A stretch of 64,000 nt of DNA from Lascolabacillus massiliensis (GCF_001282625.1 NZ_CTEJ01000001.1:868001-932000); one strand, 5' to 3'. Positions 45,718-56,424 are shown, counted from the stretch's first letter. Notes: a model not told the origin generated them from the sequence alone. A program made the numbers and translations.

Positions 45718-47103
45718 ATGGTAGAAACAGTTAGAAAATCGCTCAGAGATTCTGCAGCGGCAAGATGGACTGCACTTTTGATTGTATCTTTTACAATGAT
45801 GTGCGGATACTTTTTAACAGACGTATTGTCACCAATAGTAGGTTTACTTGAAAGTCAGTTAAACTGGACACGAGCTGATTATGGAGTATATACCAGCTCA
45901 TACGGTTGGTTTAATGTTTTTCTTGTAATGCTTATTTTAGGAGGAATAATTCTTGATAAACTGGGGATAAGAATAACAGGTCTTGGAGCTACTGCTCTGA
46001 TGGTAATTGGTACTGCTATAAAATATTGGGCAGTGTCTACTCACGTATTAGATGGTGAAACAATTATGGGGCTTAATGCTCAGCTTTTTTGGGCTTGTAT
46101 TGGTTTTGCTGTTTTTGCCGTTGGTGTTGAAGTAGCCGGTATCACTGTATCTAAGATAATTGTAAAGTGGTTTAAAGGAAAAGAGATGGCAACTGCAATG
46201 GGTATGCAGGTGGCATTAGCAAGAGTTGGTACTGCATTTGCATTAGGGTTCTCTGTGCCTATTGCCAGAGCTCTGGGAGTTATAGATGTGTCACGTCCTG
46301 TATTAGTTGCCCTAATTGGTCTATGTATCGGTCTTATTGCATTTATAGTTTATATGGTGATGGATAAGAAACTGGATGCATCTGAAGCTAATGATGTGCA
46401 GGCAGAAATAAGTCACGAAGATGAATTCAAAATTTCAGATATAGGAAAAATTTTAACAAACAAAGGGTGGTGGTATATTGCAATATTATGTGTACTCTTT
46501 TACTCAGCTGTTTTCCCTTTCCTGAAATATGCAACTGACTTGATGGTAAATAAGTTTGGTGTTGATCAAAATATAGCAGGTTTAATACCGATGCTGTTGC
46601 CTTTTGGAAATATACTACTCACTCCATTGTTTGGAGGTATTTACGATAGAAAAGGAAAAGGTGCCTCAATTATGATAATTGGCTCTTTATTACTTATAGT
46701 TGTTCACGCTTTATTCTCAGTTCAGATGCTCAATAACTGGATTATTGCTATGATTCTTGTAATAATACTTGGGGTAGCTTTCTCACTTGTACCTTCAGCA
46801 ATGTGGCCTTCTGTGCCGAAGATTGTTCCGGAGAAACGACTGGGAACAGCATATTCCTTAATATTCTGGGTGCAGAACTGGGGATTGATGGGAGTTCCTT
46901 TACTGATTGGCTGGGTGCTTGAAAAATATTGTATTACAGGTCAGACTATGAGAGATGGAATGATGGTTAATACATACGATTATACTCTTCCAATGCTTAT
47001 CTTTACTGGTTTTGGTCTGTTAGCACTAGTTTTTGCATTTTTACTTAAAGCAGAAGATAAGAAAAAAGGTTACGGTCTAGAGTCACCAAATATTGAAGGT
47101 TAA
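45718..47103 (+). CDS. MFS transporter, MFSD1-like
   Basis: A 461-residue protein with about twelve membrane helices split by a cytoplasmic loop (about 220-245). The helix 2 region YTSSYGWFNVFLVMLILGG, the later GGIYDRKGKG, and AMWPSVPKIVPEKRLGTAYS with QNWGLMGVPLL match the lysosomal MFSD1 family in pattern. Animal MFSD1 is a dipeptide uniporter, so peptide export or uptake is possible here; no substrate can be read. It has its own promoter after the hut operon, which makes a link to histidine or peptide use plausible but unproven. Confidence 0.85.
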   Translation: MVETVRKSLRDSAAARWTALLIVSFTMMCGYFLTDVLSPIVGLLESQLNWTRADYGVYTSSYGWFNVFLVMLILGGIILDKLGIRITGLGATALMVIGTAIKYWAVSTHVLDGETIMGLNAQLFWACIGFAVFAVGVEVAGITVSKIIVKWFKGKEMATAMGMQVALARVGTAFALGFSVPIARALGVIDVSRPVLVALIGLCIGLIAFIVYMVMDKKLDASEANDVQAEISHEDEFKISDIGKILTNKGWWYIAILCVLFYSAVFPFLKYATDLMVNKFGVDQNIAGLIPMLLPFGNILLTPLFGGIYDRKGKGASIMIIGSLLLIVVHALFSVQMLNNWIIAMILVIILGVAFSLVPSAMWPSVPKIVPEKRLGTAYSLIFWVQNWGLMGVPLLIGWVLEKYCITGQTMRDGMMVNTYDYTLPMLIFTGFGLLALVFAFLLKAEDKKKGYGLESPNIEG

Positions 47104-47123
47104 TATAGATTTTATTATAAATA

Positions 47124-47156
47124 AAAAACCGCTCTTTTTACAGAGCGGTTTTTTTT
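47124..47156. terminator. Bidirectional terminator between MFS and susD genes
   Basis: AACCGCTCT (47127-47135) pairs with AGAGCGGTT (47142-47150), flanked by A and T tracts. It ends the MFS transcript and, on the minus strand, the susCD operon. Confidence 0.9.
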
Positions 47157-47190
47157 AGTACTAGTCATGTCATACGACATACCACGTATA

Positions 47191-49098
47191 TCATTTCTTT
47201 GCCCACCATAGCGGAGTAAGGACTTCATCTTTACCATTAGAGAGGAATCCTGTTGCAATAGCATATCCATCTGGATTTGTATTTGGTAACGAAGATGGAT
47301 ACTTTAATCTCTGAGGGAAGAATCTAACGCTATTGGTCATGTAATTACTTGAAGTTAAATCAGGCAAATCGTTATTTGGCAATTCAACAGCAATATTTTC
47401 GAAGAATGGTAATCCCAGACGACGGTGATCGCTCCATGCTTCAAGTGGTAACCAAGGCATATGTGCAATATATTTCTGTGTAATTATTTTTGTCAACTGG
47501 TCATTCTTTACAGTTCCATTCATATAAATTGTATTTGATGGGAAAGTATAATTAAATGTACCCGGCTGGCCAGTGTAGCCATCAATATAGTTCATTACAA
47601 CAGATGCAGGTGGTTCAGCTGTATGATCGAATTTAACAGAAGTACCGGCTCTATTATAAGATTCTGATTCCAGGTAAGCAGCAACATGCTCAGATAATCC
47701 CCAGTAAGCAAAATTGGCACGAATACCATTTTCATAAGCATCCTTAGCAGTTGTACCTGCATTCCATCCTCTTAGTGCTCCTTCAGCAAGAAGAAAATAG
47801 GTCTCCCAGTCGCCAAAGAATATTCGTCTTGACTGACTTCCTCTGAATTGATGACTCAGTTTAGGTATTGTTCCAATGAAATTACGTACCTGATTTAAAG
47901 AGCCTATAGGACCCCAGTTTCCAATAGTATGAGCATTCCAAGTATATGTAGCATCAATTTCAACAAATACACTACCATTTTCATTTAGTAGATTTCTTTT
48001 TACTATTGAGGGAGTATTTTCATATGTAGGAAAATATGAAAAGTTTGGATTTTCAAAATCACCCGGAATAGTAAATGCCTCATATGCTCTTGGGTCTATT
48101 ACTTGGTGCAGACCATCCATCCAGAATCCGGTAGATGGGTCGTTAGTTTTTGAAGGAATATGATTGTTGTATCTGATGCCAATATAATTAGCATCTTTAA
48201 TATTTCCATGCAAGGCTTCAGGTAAAACAGCAGATGAGGGGATACTTCCCAGTCCGATGTACAGGTTATTTAAAGTTGCTGATAGAAGTTGTGAGTTCCA
48301 TTCACGACTCATTACACCTGTTAGTGCATCCCATCCCGGTCTTTCATCTACTCCAAAGATATCGTCGGCAGCAGTGATTAGTGGACCAGCTGCAGCTGCT
48401 TCAAATTCTGACTTAGATTTGGAGGGATCAACCTCTGAAATACGCATAGCCAGTCTTAATCTCAAAGAATTGGCATATTTTTTCCATTTAAGATAATTAA
48501 AACCATATGCCTGGTCATACTTTGTAACATCATTAGGAACAGCAGGAGCAGTAAGATCTAGCTGAGAAGATGCATCGGCAAGCTCTTCAAGCATATAATA
48601 ATAAACCTCATTTTCGGGTTTAAATTCAGGATTGCTGCCATTGAATGCATCAATTGGCATAGGACCAAAATTATCTGTGAATTCGCTCATCAGGTAGACT
48701 CTCCAAATACGGGCAATCTGCATAAGATTATTTGTATAAGGAACGGTCTGGTCATTATCAATCTTTTCCTGTGCTAATGATACAGCTAGATTTGCTGATT
48801 TAAGCCAGCCTGAAAGATATCTGTAGTAGTCGCTCGACCAGTCATCATTATATGTGCCACCGGCAATTCCGGTACTTAGATGTTGACGGGCAGCTGTTTT
48901 CCAATACAAAACGAAAACACGCTCTGCAATATGTGGGTCTTGTTGTGGCCCTATAAGAGCATCATTGATTACATATTCTACCTGAACTTGCTCAGAATTG
49001 GCCGCTTTAGGGTCAACATTTAGTTCCTCGAAATCAGAGCAAGCGAATGCTATAAATCCAAAAAGGAGCAATATAGCTTTATTTATTTTATTTTTCAT
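47191..49098 (-). CDS. SusD/RagB-like nutrient-binding lipoprotein
   Basis: A 635-residue outer-membrane lipoprotein (lipobox FAFAC, Cys20; then SDFEELNVDPKAA). It is of the larger SusD-like family with helical TPR framework and a long C-terminal part (MPWLPLEAWSDHRRLGLPFF, RFFPQRLKYP). SusD proteins cap the SusC channel and capture oligosaccharides or peptides. I chose ATG 49098; the open frame begins at 49146. Directly behind susC (53 bases). No glycosidase, sulfatase or regulator lies beside the pair, so its substrate is unknown. Confidence 0.9.
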   Translation of the reverse strand: MKNKINKAILLLFGFIAFACSDFEELNVDPKAANSEQVQVEYVINDALIGPQQDPHIAERVFVLYWKTAARQHLSTGIAGGTYNDDWSSDYYRYLSGWLKSANLAVSLAQEKIDNDQTVPYTNNLMQIARIWRVYLMSEFTDNFGPMPIDAFNGSNPEFKPENEVYYYMLEELADASSQLDLTAPAVPNDVTKYDQAYGFNYLKWKKYANSLRLRLAMRISEVDPSKSKSEFEAAAAGPLITAADDIFGVDERPGWDALTGVMSREWNSQLLSATLNNLYIGLGSIPSSAVLPEALHGNIKDANYIGIRYNNHIPSKTNDPSTGFWMDGLHQVIDPRAYEAFTIPGDFENPNFSYFPTYENTPSIVKRNLLNENGSVFVEIDATYTWNAHTIGNWGPIGSLNQVRNFIGTIPKLSHQFRGSQSRRIFFGDWETYFLLAEGALRGWNAGTTAKDAYENGIRANFAYWGLSEHVAAYLESESYNRAGTSVKFDHTAEPPASVVMNYIDGYTGQPGTFNYTFPSNTIYMNGTVKNDQLTKIITQKYIAHMPWLPLEAWSDHRRLGLPFFENIAVELPNNDLPDLTSSNYMTNSVRFFPQRLKYPSSLPNTNPDGYAIATGFLSNGKDEVLTPLWWAKK

Positions 49099-49151
49099 AT
49101 TCTTGTTTATTAATGAATTATATTGGTTGAACTTTTTATTAAACATACTGC

Positions 49152-52100
49152 TTAAAAAGCGAGAGTAACATTAAATAAGTAAGTTCTTGCAGTTGGAGGA
49201 GCTGTGTTCTCAAAACCTACTGCATTTGTACCGGTTGCAAATGTTGATTCAGGATCCACACCGTTCATATGGCTGGATATAAGCCACAGGTTATTGGCAG
49301 AAAAGCCAAGCCTTACTCGCTGAAAAGCAGTGTTAGCCAATATCTTTGATGGCAGGTTGTAAGATAGTTGAAGTGTGCGTAGACGAATGTTGGTTGCATC
49401 ATAAATATTCACCTCTCCAATACCTAAGTTGCCTGTTATTGAAGTCACTGTATTCCAATATTGCTGTGCAGTAATAGATTTTGTGTTTTCAACATATCCA
49501 CCGTCTCCAGTAGGTACAACACCATCAAGTACCATATCGGTGCGTTCACCTCCAGGTGCTGTAACTGCAGCTGTTCCGGCAAATTGCATAGCCTGATTTG
49601 TTGTTGAGAACATCTGTCCACCGAAACGACCATCTACAAGAAAGCTAAGTGCGAATCCCCTATAGTTAAATGTGTTGGTGATACCTAATAGTGCATCTGG
49701 AACTTGTGAACCAATCTTTTTCTTTTCTGTATTTCCTGTAGGCAGACCATCGGCAGTCAATATTTTTCTACCATAGTAAGGACTGGATTCATCTTCTACA
49801 CGGCTGAATGTGGTTCCCCATATTTCACCATACTCTCCTCCCACATTTGCAAGTATCTGAAGGTTGTCGAAACCGCCAAGTGCATAAATATCAACATCTT
49901 CATACAGCTCTTCAATGGTATTCTTATTTTTAGAGTAATTCAGTTGAACATCCCATCCAAATCCTTGATTAACTGGTTCTATTATTGTTCCGTTAACCAT
50001 TAACTCAATACCTTTGTTTTGAATATTACCTGCATTGATTTTCTTACTTGTAAAACCACTTAATGGGTCCATAGGTAAGTTGATCAGCTGGCGAGTAGCA
50101 TTTGATTTGTACCATGTGAAATCAAATCCAAGACGGTTGTTGAAGAAGCGGAAATCTGCACCCAACTCTACTGATTTGATTAACTCACTTTTAACACTGC
50201 TATCATATAATGTGCTTCCTAAACCTGCAGTTGTGTTACCTAATGGGTCTTTACCTATAGAGTAGGTGTTATAAAGCTGATATGGAGGTAAATCGTTACC
50301 CACCATAGCATATGATGCTCTCACTTTTCCGTAACTTAACCATCTCAAATTACTGGTTCCCATCTTATTCAGCATATCGGTAATTACCCATGAAGTGTTT
50401 ACAGAAGGGTAGAAGAATGAGCGGTTTTCTGGTGATAGTGAAGATGACCAGTCGTTACGAAATGTTCCTTCAAGAAATAGGTATCCGTCATAATTCAACT
50501 GAAGCATTCCATATACAGAATTTATCTTCTTTGAACTGTACGACTCACCCACAGATGGGTTGTTTTGACCATTGTTAAGTGAAAATAAATTTGGTACTTC
50601 AAGTTCTCCAGAACTGCCCGAAATTCCACTGGCTTCTTGTTTCATGAGGTTACCACCCAATGTTGCCATACCACCAATTTTACCGAAAAGATTATCTTTC
50701 TGTGCAACAATCATACTGCTGTAATTGGTTTCGATAAAGGTGTTCTTACCCATGCTGTAGCGACCGGTATTGCTAAGCGGACTACCTCCGTATAGTTTTG
50801 TTTCAGTACTATTGGTGTACATATCTGCTCCACCTTTAACCTCAGCTCTTAACCAGTCGGTTATATCATAACGTAACGAGCCATGGAATATAAACCTATC
50901 TCTTGAGTCACTGTTAAGATTATAAAGTTCAGACCAATAAGGATTAACCTGCTGTCCACCTCCATACCATACCATTGATCCGAACTCATTTAATGGATTT
51001 GAAAAGTCTCTGATATCCATTGACACCGGAAGCAGATACATTGTACGGAAACTGTTGGAGTTGTTGTGACCTGATAATGGACGGTTATTAGCTTTAGCCT
51101 GTATATATTGAACCTTTGTGTCTATGGTCCATTTCTGACTGCTGCCTAATTTTGCCAGTGAACGTGTCATCAGGTTGGTACGTGAAAGATCTGATCCTGG
51201 AATCATACTCTTGTCGTCTGTACGTGTAAGCGAGGTGTATATAGAAATATTATTAATTTGTTGCTGAAATGAGATATTGTTATTCAGATTTACACCTGTA
51301 TTAAAAAAATTATCTACATTGTTAAATGCTTGTAATGTGGATGATGAACCATCCCATTTTGTTACATTTTGACCGGTGATTTTCGGACCCCAGCTATAAT
51401 TACTGCGATTATCAAAAATACCATCAGCACCTTGTCCAAAAGTATTCTGCATTTCAGGTGAAGTCAGAATCTGTTCGAATCCTACAGATGAGGATACTGT
51501 AATTCCGAGTCCTTCACGTTTTGTTCCCGATTTTGTTGTAATTAAAATTACACCATTACCTGCACGTGATCCATATAATGCAGCAGCGGAGGCTCCCTTC
51601 AAAACAGACATACTCTCAATATCTTCAGGATTTATGTCCCCGAGACCGTTACCCATATCTGTTGAAGGGTTCCAGTAGTCGTTATTACTACTACCGGTGA
51701 AGTTTTCTACAGGAATACCATCAACTACAATAAGTGGCTGGTTGTCACCGGTAAGTGAACTATAACCACGTAGTACCAGTTTTGAGGACCCTGCAGGACC
51801 ATTACTTGAACGAATTACTTGCAAACCAGTGACTTTACCTGACAATGCATTGGCAAGATTGTTTTCTCGAGTTTCCAACAGCATGTCTCCCTTAAGTTCT
51901 TGTAGTGAATAACCTAATGTTTTCTTTTCTCTTGAAATACCGAGTGCAGTTACAACCACTTCATCCAACATTTCGGTGTCGGTAACAAGCACAACATTGA
52001 TTGTGGTTCTCCCATTAACAGGGATAACCTGATTGACCATTCCTACAAAACTGAACTGAAGAGAGGCGTTTGCAGGAACATTATTCAATGTGTAATTACC

Positions 52101-52289
52101 GTCTATATCAGTAACTGTACCCTTGGATGGATCACCAACTACAATTACTGTGGCACCGATAACTTCGGCTCCTGTGTCATCGCTAACTGTACCACTAACA
52201 TTTAAGGTTTGAGCAGAAATTGAAAAAGCTGTGAGATAGAATACGCTCATCAAAATGCCCTTGAACCAATTGTTTTTTTTCTTTTCCAT
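49152..52289 (-). CDS. SusC/RagA-like TonB-linked outer membrane transporter
   Basis: A 1045-residue receptor: signal peptide (to about 26), a carboxypeptidase-like beta-sandwich domain (about 28-110, SVSGTVSDDTGAEVIGATV type), a TonB box-like MLDEVVVTALG, a plug domain (NALSGKVTGLQVIR, LVLRGYSSLTG, GVILITTKSG) and a 22-strand barrel ending in LFNVTLAF. It imports large ligands using TonB energy. GISREKKTLGYS is typical of a subgroup of SusC proteins. Forms a pair with the SusD-like gene. Confidence 0.94.
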   Translation of the reverse strand: MEKKKNNWFKGILMSVFYLTAFSISAQTLNVSGTVSDDTGAEVIGATVIVVGDPSKGTVTDIDGNYTLNNVPANASLQFSFVGMVNQVIPVNGRTTINVVLVTDTEMLDEVVVTALGISREKKTLGYSLQELKGDMLLETRENNLANALSGKVTGLQVIRSSNGPAGSSKLVLRGYSSLTGDNQPLIVVDGIPVENFTGSSNNDYWNPSTDMGNGLGDINPEDIESMSVLKGASAAALYGSRAGNGVILITTKSGTKREGLGITVSSSVGFEQILTSPEMQNTFGQGADGIFDNRSNYSWGPKITGQNVTKWDGSSSTLQAFNNVDNFFNTGVNLNNNISFQQQINNISIYTSLTRTDDKSMIPGSDLSRTNLMTRSLAKLGSSQKWTIDTKVQYIQAKANNRPLSGHNNSNSFRTMYLLPVSMDIRDFSNPLNEFGSMVWYGGGQQVNPYWSELYNLNSDSRDRFIFHGSLRYDITDWLRAEVKGGADMYTNSTETKLYGGSPLSNTGRYSMGKNTFIETNYSSMIVAQKDNLFGKIGGMATLGGNLMKQEASGISGSSGELEVPNLFSLNNGQNNPSVGESYSSKKINSVYGMLQLNYDGYLFLEGTFRNDWSSSLSPENRSFFYPSVNTSWVITDMLNKMGTSNLRWLSYGKVRASYAMVGNDLPPYQLYNTYSIGKDPLGNTTAGLGSTLYDSSVKSELIKSVELGADFRFFNNRLGFDFTWYKSNATRQLINLPMDPLSGFTSKKINAGNIQNKGIELMVNGTIIEPVNQGFGWDVQLNYSKNKNTIEELYEDVDIYALGGFDNLQILANVGGEYGEIWGTTFSRVEDESSPYYGRKILTADGLPTGNTEKKKIGSQVPDALLGITNTFNYRGFALSFLVDGRFGGQMFSTTNQAMQFAGTAAVTAPGGERTDMVLDGVVPTGDGGYVENTKSITAQQYWNTVTSITGNLGIGEVNIYDATNIRLRTLQLSYNLPSKILANTAFQRVRLGFSANNLWLISSHMNGVDPESTFATGTNAVGFENTAPPTARTYLFNVTLAF

Positions 52290-52444
52290 ACTTTTTTTAA
52301 ATTAGATTGATGAAAATGAGGCTCAATAAAAGTTTTGTGTCCTATAACTACTTGCGTAATTGGACGATTAATAAATTAATTAACTTGAAAATTTGGAGTA
52401 TTTCTCAAATAATATTTAATAATATTATGGAGATACTGCCTGGG

Positions 52445-52475
52445 AAATAACACCTTAAGTATAAAATAACACCTT
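52445..52475 (-). repeat. 12-bp direct repeat ahead of susC
   Basis: AAATAACACCTT occurs at 52445-52456 and 52464-52475, a 19-bp period. It could bind a regulator of the susCD pair; no regulator gene is near. If the -7 box at 52551-52558 is right, the repeat is inside the leader RNA. Confidence 0.4.
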
Positions 52476-52550
52476 TTCGATATCAGTTAGTTTTTAATAT
52501 TATTAAAAGATATTTTATGAGGTTATTATATTTATCTCAAAAGACAGTAA

Positions 52551-52558
52551 CAAAATTA
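52551..52558 (-). promoter_or_regulatory. Candidate -7 box for susCD
   Basis: The minus strand reads TAATTTTG, matching TAnnTTTG, about 260 bases before the susC ATG. Confidence 0.3.
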
Positions 52559-52882
52559 AACATAATACAAGAATAAATACACATTAAGGGCTGAAAATTG
52601 ATATATATAACAATAATTAACCACTAAATTATAAACAATAAAAAGCTTTCATAACTAATTTAAATTATTGCATGATTATTACTTTATTCCTTAATATATG
52701 AGTAATATAAGAGGAATGTAAGAGTGAGTCAAAAGCAAAGTAAGACACATGTATGAATAAAATATGACACTGTTATCACTAAAAGATGTTTTGTGACAAT
52801 ACAACTCAACACTGAAATAAAGTTGAAATTAAGTGTTTGAAATTGAAAAAATAAAAGAAATTCTGTGATTTTAAATCAGGAT

Positions 52883-53542
52883 TTAAAGGGGGATTAACCA
52901 TGCTGCATAGATATGACTTGCAAGTCCCAGTAAAACGAAGAGATGAAAAATGGAGTGTACAAACTCTTTCTTGGCTGTAGCATAAATGAGGGCACCGATA
53001 ATGTAAAAAACACCTCCACCAATTAACCAGTATATAACCTCTATACAATCTTTAGAGTTAGCAACATCTATCAGAGGTTTAAATGCAACGAGAACTACTA
53101 GTCCCATAAATACATATGAGGTTGTTTTCAGGTTACTGTTTTGTTTTAGTTGCCTGAAACTGATAGAGATACCTATAATTGCAATTAGCCATACAAGTGA
53201 AAAGAGCAGCCAGCCCCATAGAGGTTCTTCTTTGAGTAATAATATCAGGGTAAAGGGTGAGTAGCTGGCGGCAATCAGTAAATATATTGACGCATGGTCA
53301 AAATGGCGTAATTTCTGCTTTTTAGTCGGCTCTTGTACAAAATGATATACTGTTGATGCAGCCATACAGACAATCATACCTAGACCAAATAAAGAGTATG
53401 CCCATAATGCCCATTTGTCTCCTGACCCCATTGCTTTATTAATCAGGATTCCGGTAGCTATTATGCCCATTAACAAGCCAAATCCGTGGGTAAGGTAATT
53501 GGCTCGTTCTTCTCTGATTGTATAGAATTTTTCTTTACTCAT
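52883..53542 (-). CDS. trhA: TrhA/hemolysin III family membrane protein (PAQR)
   Basis: A 219-residue seven-helix protein of the PAQR/hemolysin III family. The metal-site residues are seen at ASTVYHF, DHASIYLLIAASYSPF and HSIFHLFVLLGLASH. E. coli TrhA affects membrane energetics and fatty-acid balance; the hemolysin name comes from Bacillus and need not mean a toxin. I chose ATG 53542 (MSKEKFYTIREERANY); the frame is open to 53599. The promoter box lies only 9 bases before this ATG. Confidence 0.88.
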   Translation of the reverse strand: MSKEKFYTIREERANYLTHGFGLLMGIIATGILINKAMGSGDKWALWAYSLFGLGMIVCMAASTVYHFVQEPTKKQKLRHFDHASIYLLIAASYSPFTLILLLKEEPLWGWLLFSLVWLIAIIGISISFRQLKQNSNLKTTSYVFMGLVVLVAFKPLIDVANSKDCIEVIYWLIGGGVFYIIGALIYATAKKEFVHSIFHLFVLLGLASHIYAAWLIPL

Positions 53543-53550
53543 ATTTACTG

Positions 53551-53558
53551 CAAATGTA
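53551..53558 (-). promoter_or_regulatory. -7 promoter box for trhA, very close to the start codon
   Basis: The minus strand reads TACATTTG, 9 bases ahead of ATG 53542. The transcript would begin at or just before the start codon, giving little or no leader. Confidence 0.45.
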
Positions 53559-53670
53559 CCCAAATTTTTTCTTGTTCTGATAAACAAAATGGGTATCAAA
53601 TTTGATAAACAGATTTATTTAAAGTAACTGTTCATACTAAATTTTTTAACCTATATGAGATAATATTGGG

Positions 53671-53689
53671 ATATGACAAAAAGTCATAT
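53671..53689. repeat. Perfect inverted repeat ahead of clpB
   Basis: ATATGAC (53671-53677) and GTCATAT (53683-53689) flank AAAAA. It lies between the divergent trhA and clpB genes, about 90 bases before the clpB ATG, and is not a CIRCE element. A regulator-binding site is inference. Confidence 0.45.
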
Positions 53690-53778
53690 TTTATTTGTGG
53701 CAAAGATTTTGACCTTATCTTGTTGTGAATCTGATATTAAATTAAACAATACAGAGAGACAAATAAAAAACTAACGAT

Positions 53779-56370
53779 ATGAATTTTAATAATTTTACAA
53801 TAAAGGCGCAGGAAGCTGTACAGAAATCTATCGAAATTGCACAAGGTAATAATCAACAGATGATAGAACCTGCTCATATACTTAAAGGTATTATGATTGT
53901 TGGTGAAAATGTTACCAGCTTTCTATTTAATAAATTGACTGTAAACAGTCAGAATCTGGAGAGGGTAGTGGATGCTGAGATCCAATCATTTCCACGTGTT
54001 TCAGGAGGTGAGCCCATGCTGAGCAGGGAAACTAATGCTGTTTTTCAAAAAGCAGCTGATTTTGCCGGTAAAATGGATGATCAGTTTATCTCTATTGAGC
54101 ATCTGCTACTAGGTATATTGGATGAGAAAAATAGTGCCTCTAAAATGATGAAAGATGCCGGTATATCAGTTAATCAGCTTCAGTCAGCAATAAACGATTT
54201 AAGGAAAGGTGATAAGGTAACAAGTCAGACTGCCGAGGATACTTACCAGGCTCTTGGTAAATATGCAGTAAACCTGATTGAAAAGGCTCGTGAGGGTAAG
54301 CTCGATCCAGTAATTGGTCGTGATGAAGAGATAAGACGTGTATTGCAGATATTAAGCAGGAGAACGAAGAATAATCCGATACTTATAGGTGAACCTGGTA
54401 CAGGTAAGACTGCAATAGCAGAAGGACTTGCCTATAGAGTTGTTCGTGGTGATGTACCGGAGAATCTTAAAAGTAAACAGATATATTCATTGGATATGGG
54501 TGCATTGATTGCAGGTGCAAAATATAAGGGAGAGTTTGAAGAACGTCTTAAATCGGTTGTGAATGAGGTTACTAAGTCTGATGGAGAGATAATTCTTTTC
54601 ATTGATGAGATACATACCTTGGTTGGTGCAGGAAAGAGTGAAGGGGCAATGGATGCTGCAAATATTCTTAAACCTGCTTTATCTCGTGGTGAGCTTAGAG
54701 CAATTGGAGCTACTACTCTTAATGAATACCAGAAATATTTTGAAAAAGATAAAGCTTTAGAGCGTCGTTTTCAAACTGTAATGGTTAACGAGCCTTCTGA
54801 AACCGATTCTATATCAATTCTGAGGGGATTGAAGGAGCGTTATGAGAATCATCATAAGGTGAGAATTAAAGATGAGGCAATAATTGCATCGGTGCAGTTG
54901 TCGAGTCGTTACATCACTGACCGTTTTTTACCTGATAAGGCTATCGACCTTATGGATGAGGCTGCTGCAAAATTACGCATGGAAGTGGATTCTGTTCCGG
55001 AGGAACTTGATGAGTTAATGAGGAAGGTGAAACAGCTGGAAATAGAGCGTGAGGCAATTAAACGAGAAAATGATCAGCCTAAGGTGGATTTGCTAACTAA
55101 ACAAATAGAGGATCTTAAAGCAGAAGAAGCTGAATTTTCGGCTAAGTGGAAGTCAGAAAAAGAACTTATCAATAAGATACAACAAGCCAAGATTGAGATC
55201 GAAGATGCTAAGTTTGAGGCTGAAAAAGCCGAACGGGAAGGTGATTATGGAAAAGTTGCTGAACTGCGTTATGGTAAGATAAAGGAAAAAGAAAATGATA
55301 TTGAAGCACTACAGAAAGAGCTGCATGTAAGACAGGGTGGTCGCGCTATGATAAAGGAAGAGGTTGATGCTGAAGATATTGCAGATGTGGTATCGAGGTG
55401 GACCGGTATTCCTGTTAGCAAGATGCTTCAAAGTGAACGCGATAAGTTATTGCATTTGGAGGAAGAGCTCCATAAGCGAGTAATTGGTCAGGATGAAGCA
55501 ATAACAGCTGTAGCAGATGCTGTACGACGTAGTCGTGCCGGACTAAGTGATCCTAAGAGGCCAATTGGTTCGTTTATCTTTTTAGGAACTACTGGGGTAG
55601 GTAAAACTGAGCTTGCGAAAGCTCTTGCCGAGTATCTGTTTGATGATGAAAATATGATGACTCGAATTGATATGAGTGAATATCAGGAGAAGTTTAGCGC
55701 AACTCGTCTGATTGGTGCCCCTCCTGGATATGTGGGTTATGATGAAGGGGGGCAGCTGACTGAGGCTATTCGTCGTAAACCTTACTCTGTAGTGCTTTTT
55801 GATGAGATTGAAAAAGCACACCCTGATGTATTTAATATACTTCTTCAAGTGCTTGATGATGGTCGTTTAACCGACAACAAGGGCAGGGTGGTTAACTTTA
55901 AGAATACAATAATCATTATGACTTCAAATATGGGTTCTGATCTCATCAGAGAGAATTTTGAGAAGATAAACCCTGTTAACAGAGATGAGATTATTGATAA
56001 AACCAGAAATCTGGTGATGGATATGTTGAAAAGGACTATACGACCTGAATTTCTTAATCGTATAGATGAAACTATAATGTTTGCTCCTTTGAAGGAGAAT
56101 GAAATTACTCAGATTGTAAAATTACAATTGGATAAGGTAAGGGAGTCGCTGGCTGAAAGCGGTATTGAGCTCAAATATAGTGATGAGGCTGTCAGTAGTA
56201 TCTCTGAATCGGGCTATGATCCTGAGTTTGGAGCCAGACCGGTGAAAAGGGTAATTCAGCGAAAAGTACTGAATCAACTTTCAAAAGAGTTGTTGTCAGG
56301 TAAGATTGATAAATCAAAACCGATTACTATTGAAGCAATTGATGATATTATTTATTTCAAAAATAATTGA
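53779..56370 (+). CDS. clpB: ATP-dependent chaperone ClpB
   Basis: An 863-residue disaggregase, full length. Order: Clp N-terminal domain (1-145), first AAA+ module with Walker A GEPGTGKT and [10 protein letters not shown], a long coiled-coil M domain (about 400-525), second AAA+ module with GTTGVGKT and [14 protein letters not shown], and the D2-small domain. It works with DnaK to rescue aggregated proteins. The -7 box is not clear; a perfect inverted repeat stands in the promoter region. Confidence 0.96.
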   Translation: MNFNNFTIKAQEAVQKSIEIAQGNNQQMIEPAHILKGIMIVGENVTSFLFNKLTVNSQNLERVVDAEIQSFPRVSGGEPMLSRETNAVFQKAADFAGKMDDQFISIEHLLLGILDEKNSASKMMKDAGISVNQLQSAINDLRKGDKVTSQTAEDTYQALGKYAVNLIEKAREGKLDPVIGRDEEIRRVLQILSRRTKNNPILIGEPGTGKTAIAEGLAYRVVRGDVPENLKSKQIYSLDMGALIAGAKYKGEFEERLKSVVNEVTKSDGEIILFIDEIHTLVGAGKSEGAMDAANILKPALSRGELRAIGATTLNEYQKYFEKDKALERRFQTVMVNEPSETDSISILRGLKERYENHHKVRIKDEAIIASVQLSSRYITDRFLPDKAIDLMDEAAAKLRMEVDSVPEELDELMRKVKQLEIEREAIKRENDQPKVDLLTKQIEDLKAEEAEFSAKWKSEKELINKIQQAKIEIEDAKFEAEKAEREGDYGKVAELRYGKIKEKENDIEALQKELHVRQGGRAMIKEEVDAEDIADVVSRWTGIPVSKMLQSERDKLLHLEEELHKRVIGQDEAITAVADAVRRSRAGLSDPKRPIGSFIFLGTTGVGKTELAKALAEYLFDDENMMTRIDMSEYQEKFSATRLIGAPPGYVGYDEGGQLTEAIRRKPYSVVLFDEIEKAHPDVFNILLQVLDDGRLTDNKGRVVNFKNTIIIMTSNMGSDLIRENFEKINPVNRDEIIDKTRNLVMDMLKRTIRPEFLNRIDETIMFAPLKENEITQIVKLQLDKVRESLAESGIELKYSDEAVSSISESGYDPEFGARPVKRVIQRKVLNQLSKELLSGKIDKSKPITIEAIDDIIYFKNN

Positions 56371-56424
56371 TAAAATCAGCCTTTAATATCTAATCTGAAT
56401 AGATTGATGTTCTAAGTTTAATTA

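Larger units (their letters stand above)
52290..52882. other. susC leader and intergenic stretch
   Basis: About 590 AT-rich bases between susC (minus) and the end of trhA (minus) with no supported gene. It holds a 12-bp direct repeat (52445-52475) and a candidate -7 box TAATTTTG on the minus strand (52558-52551), which would give susC a leader of about 250 bases. Confidence 0.5.
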
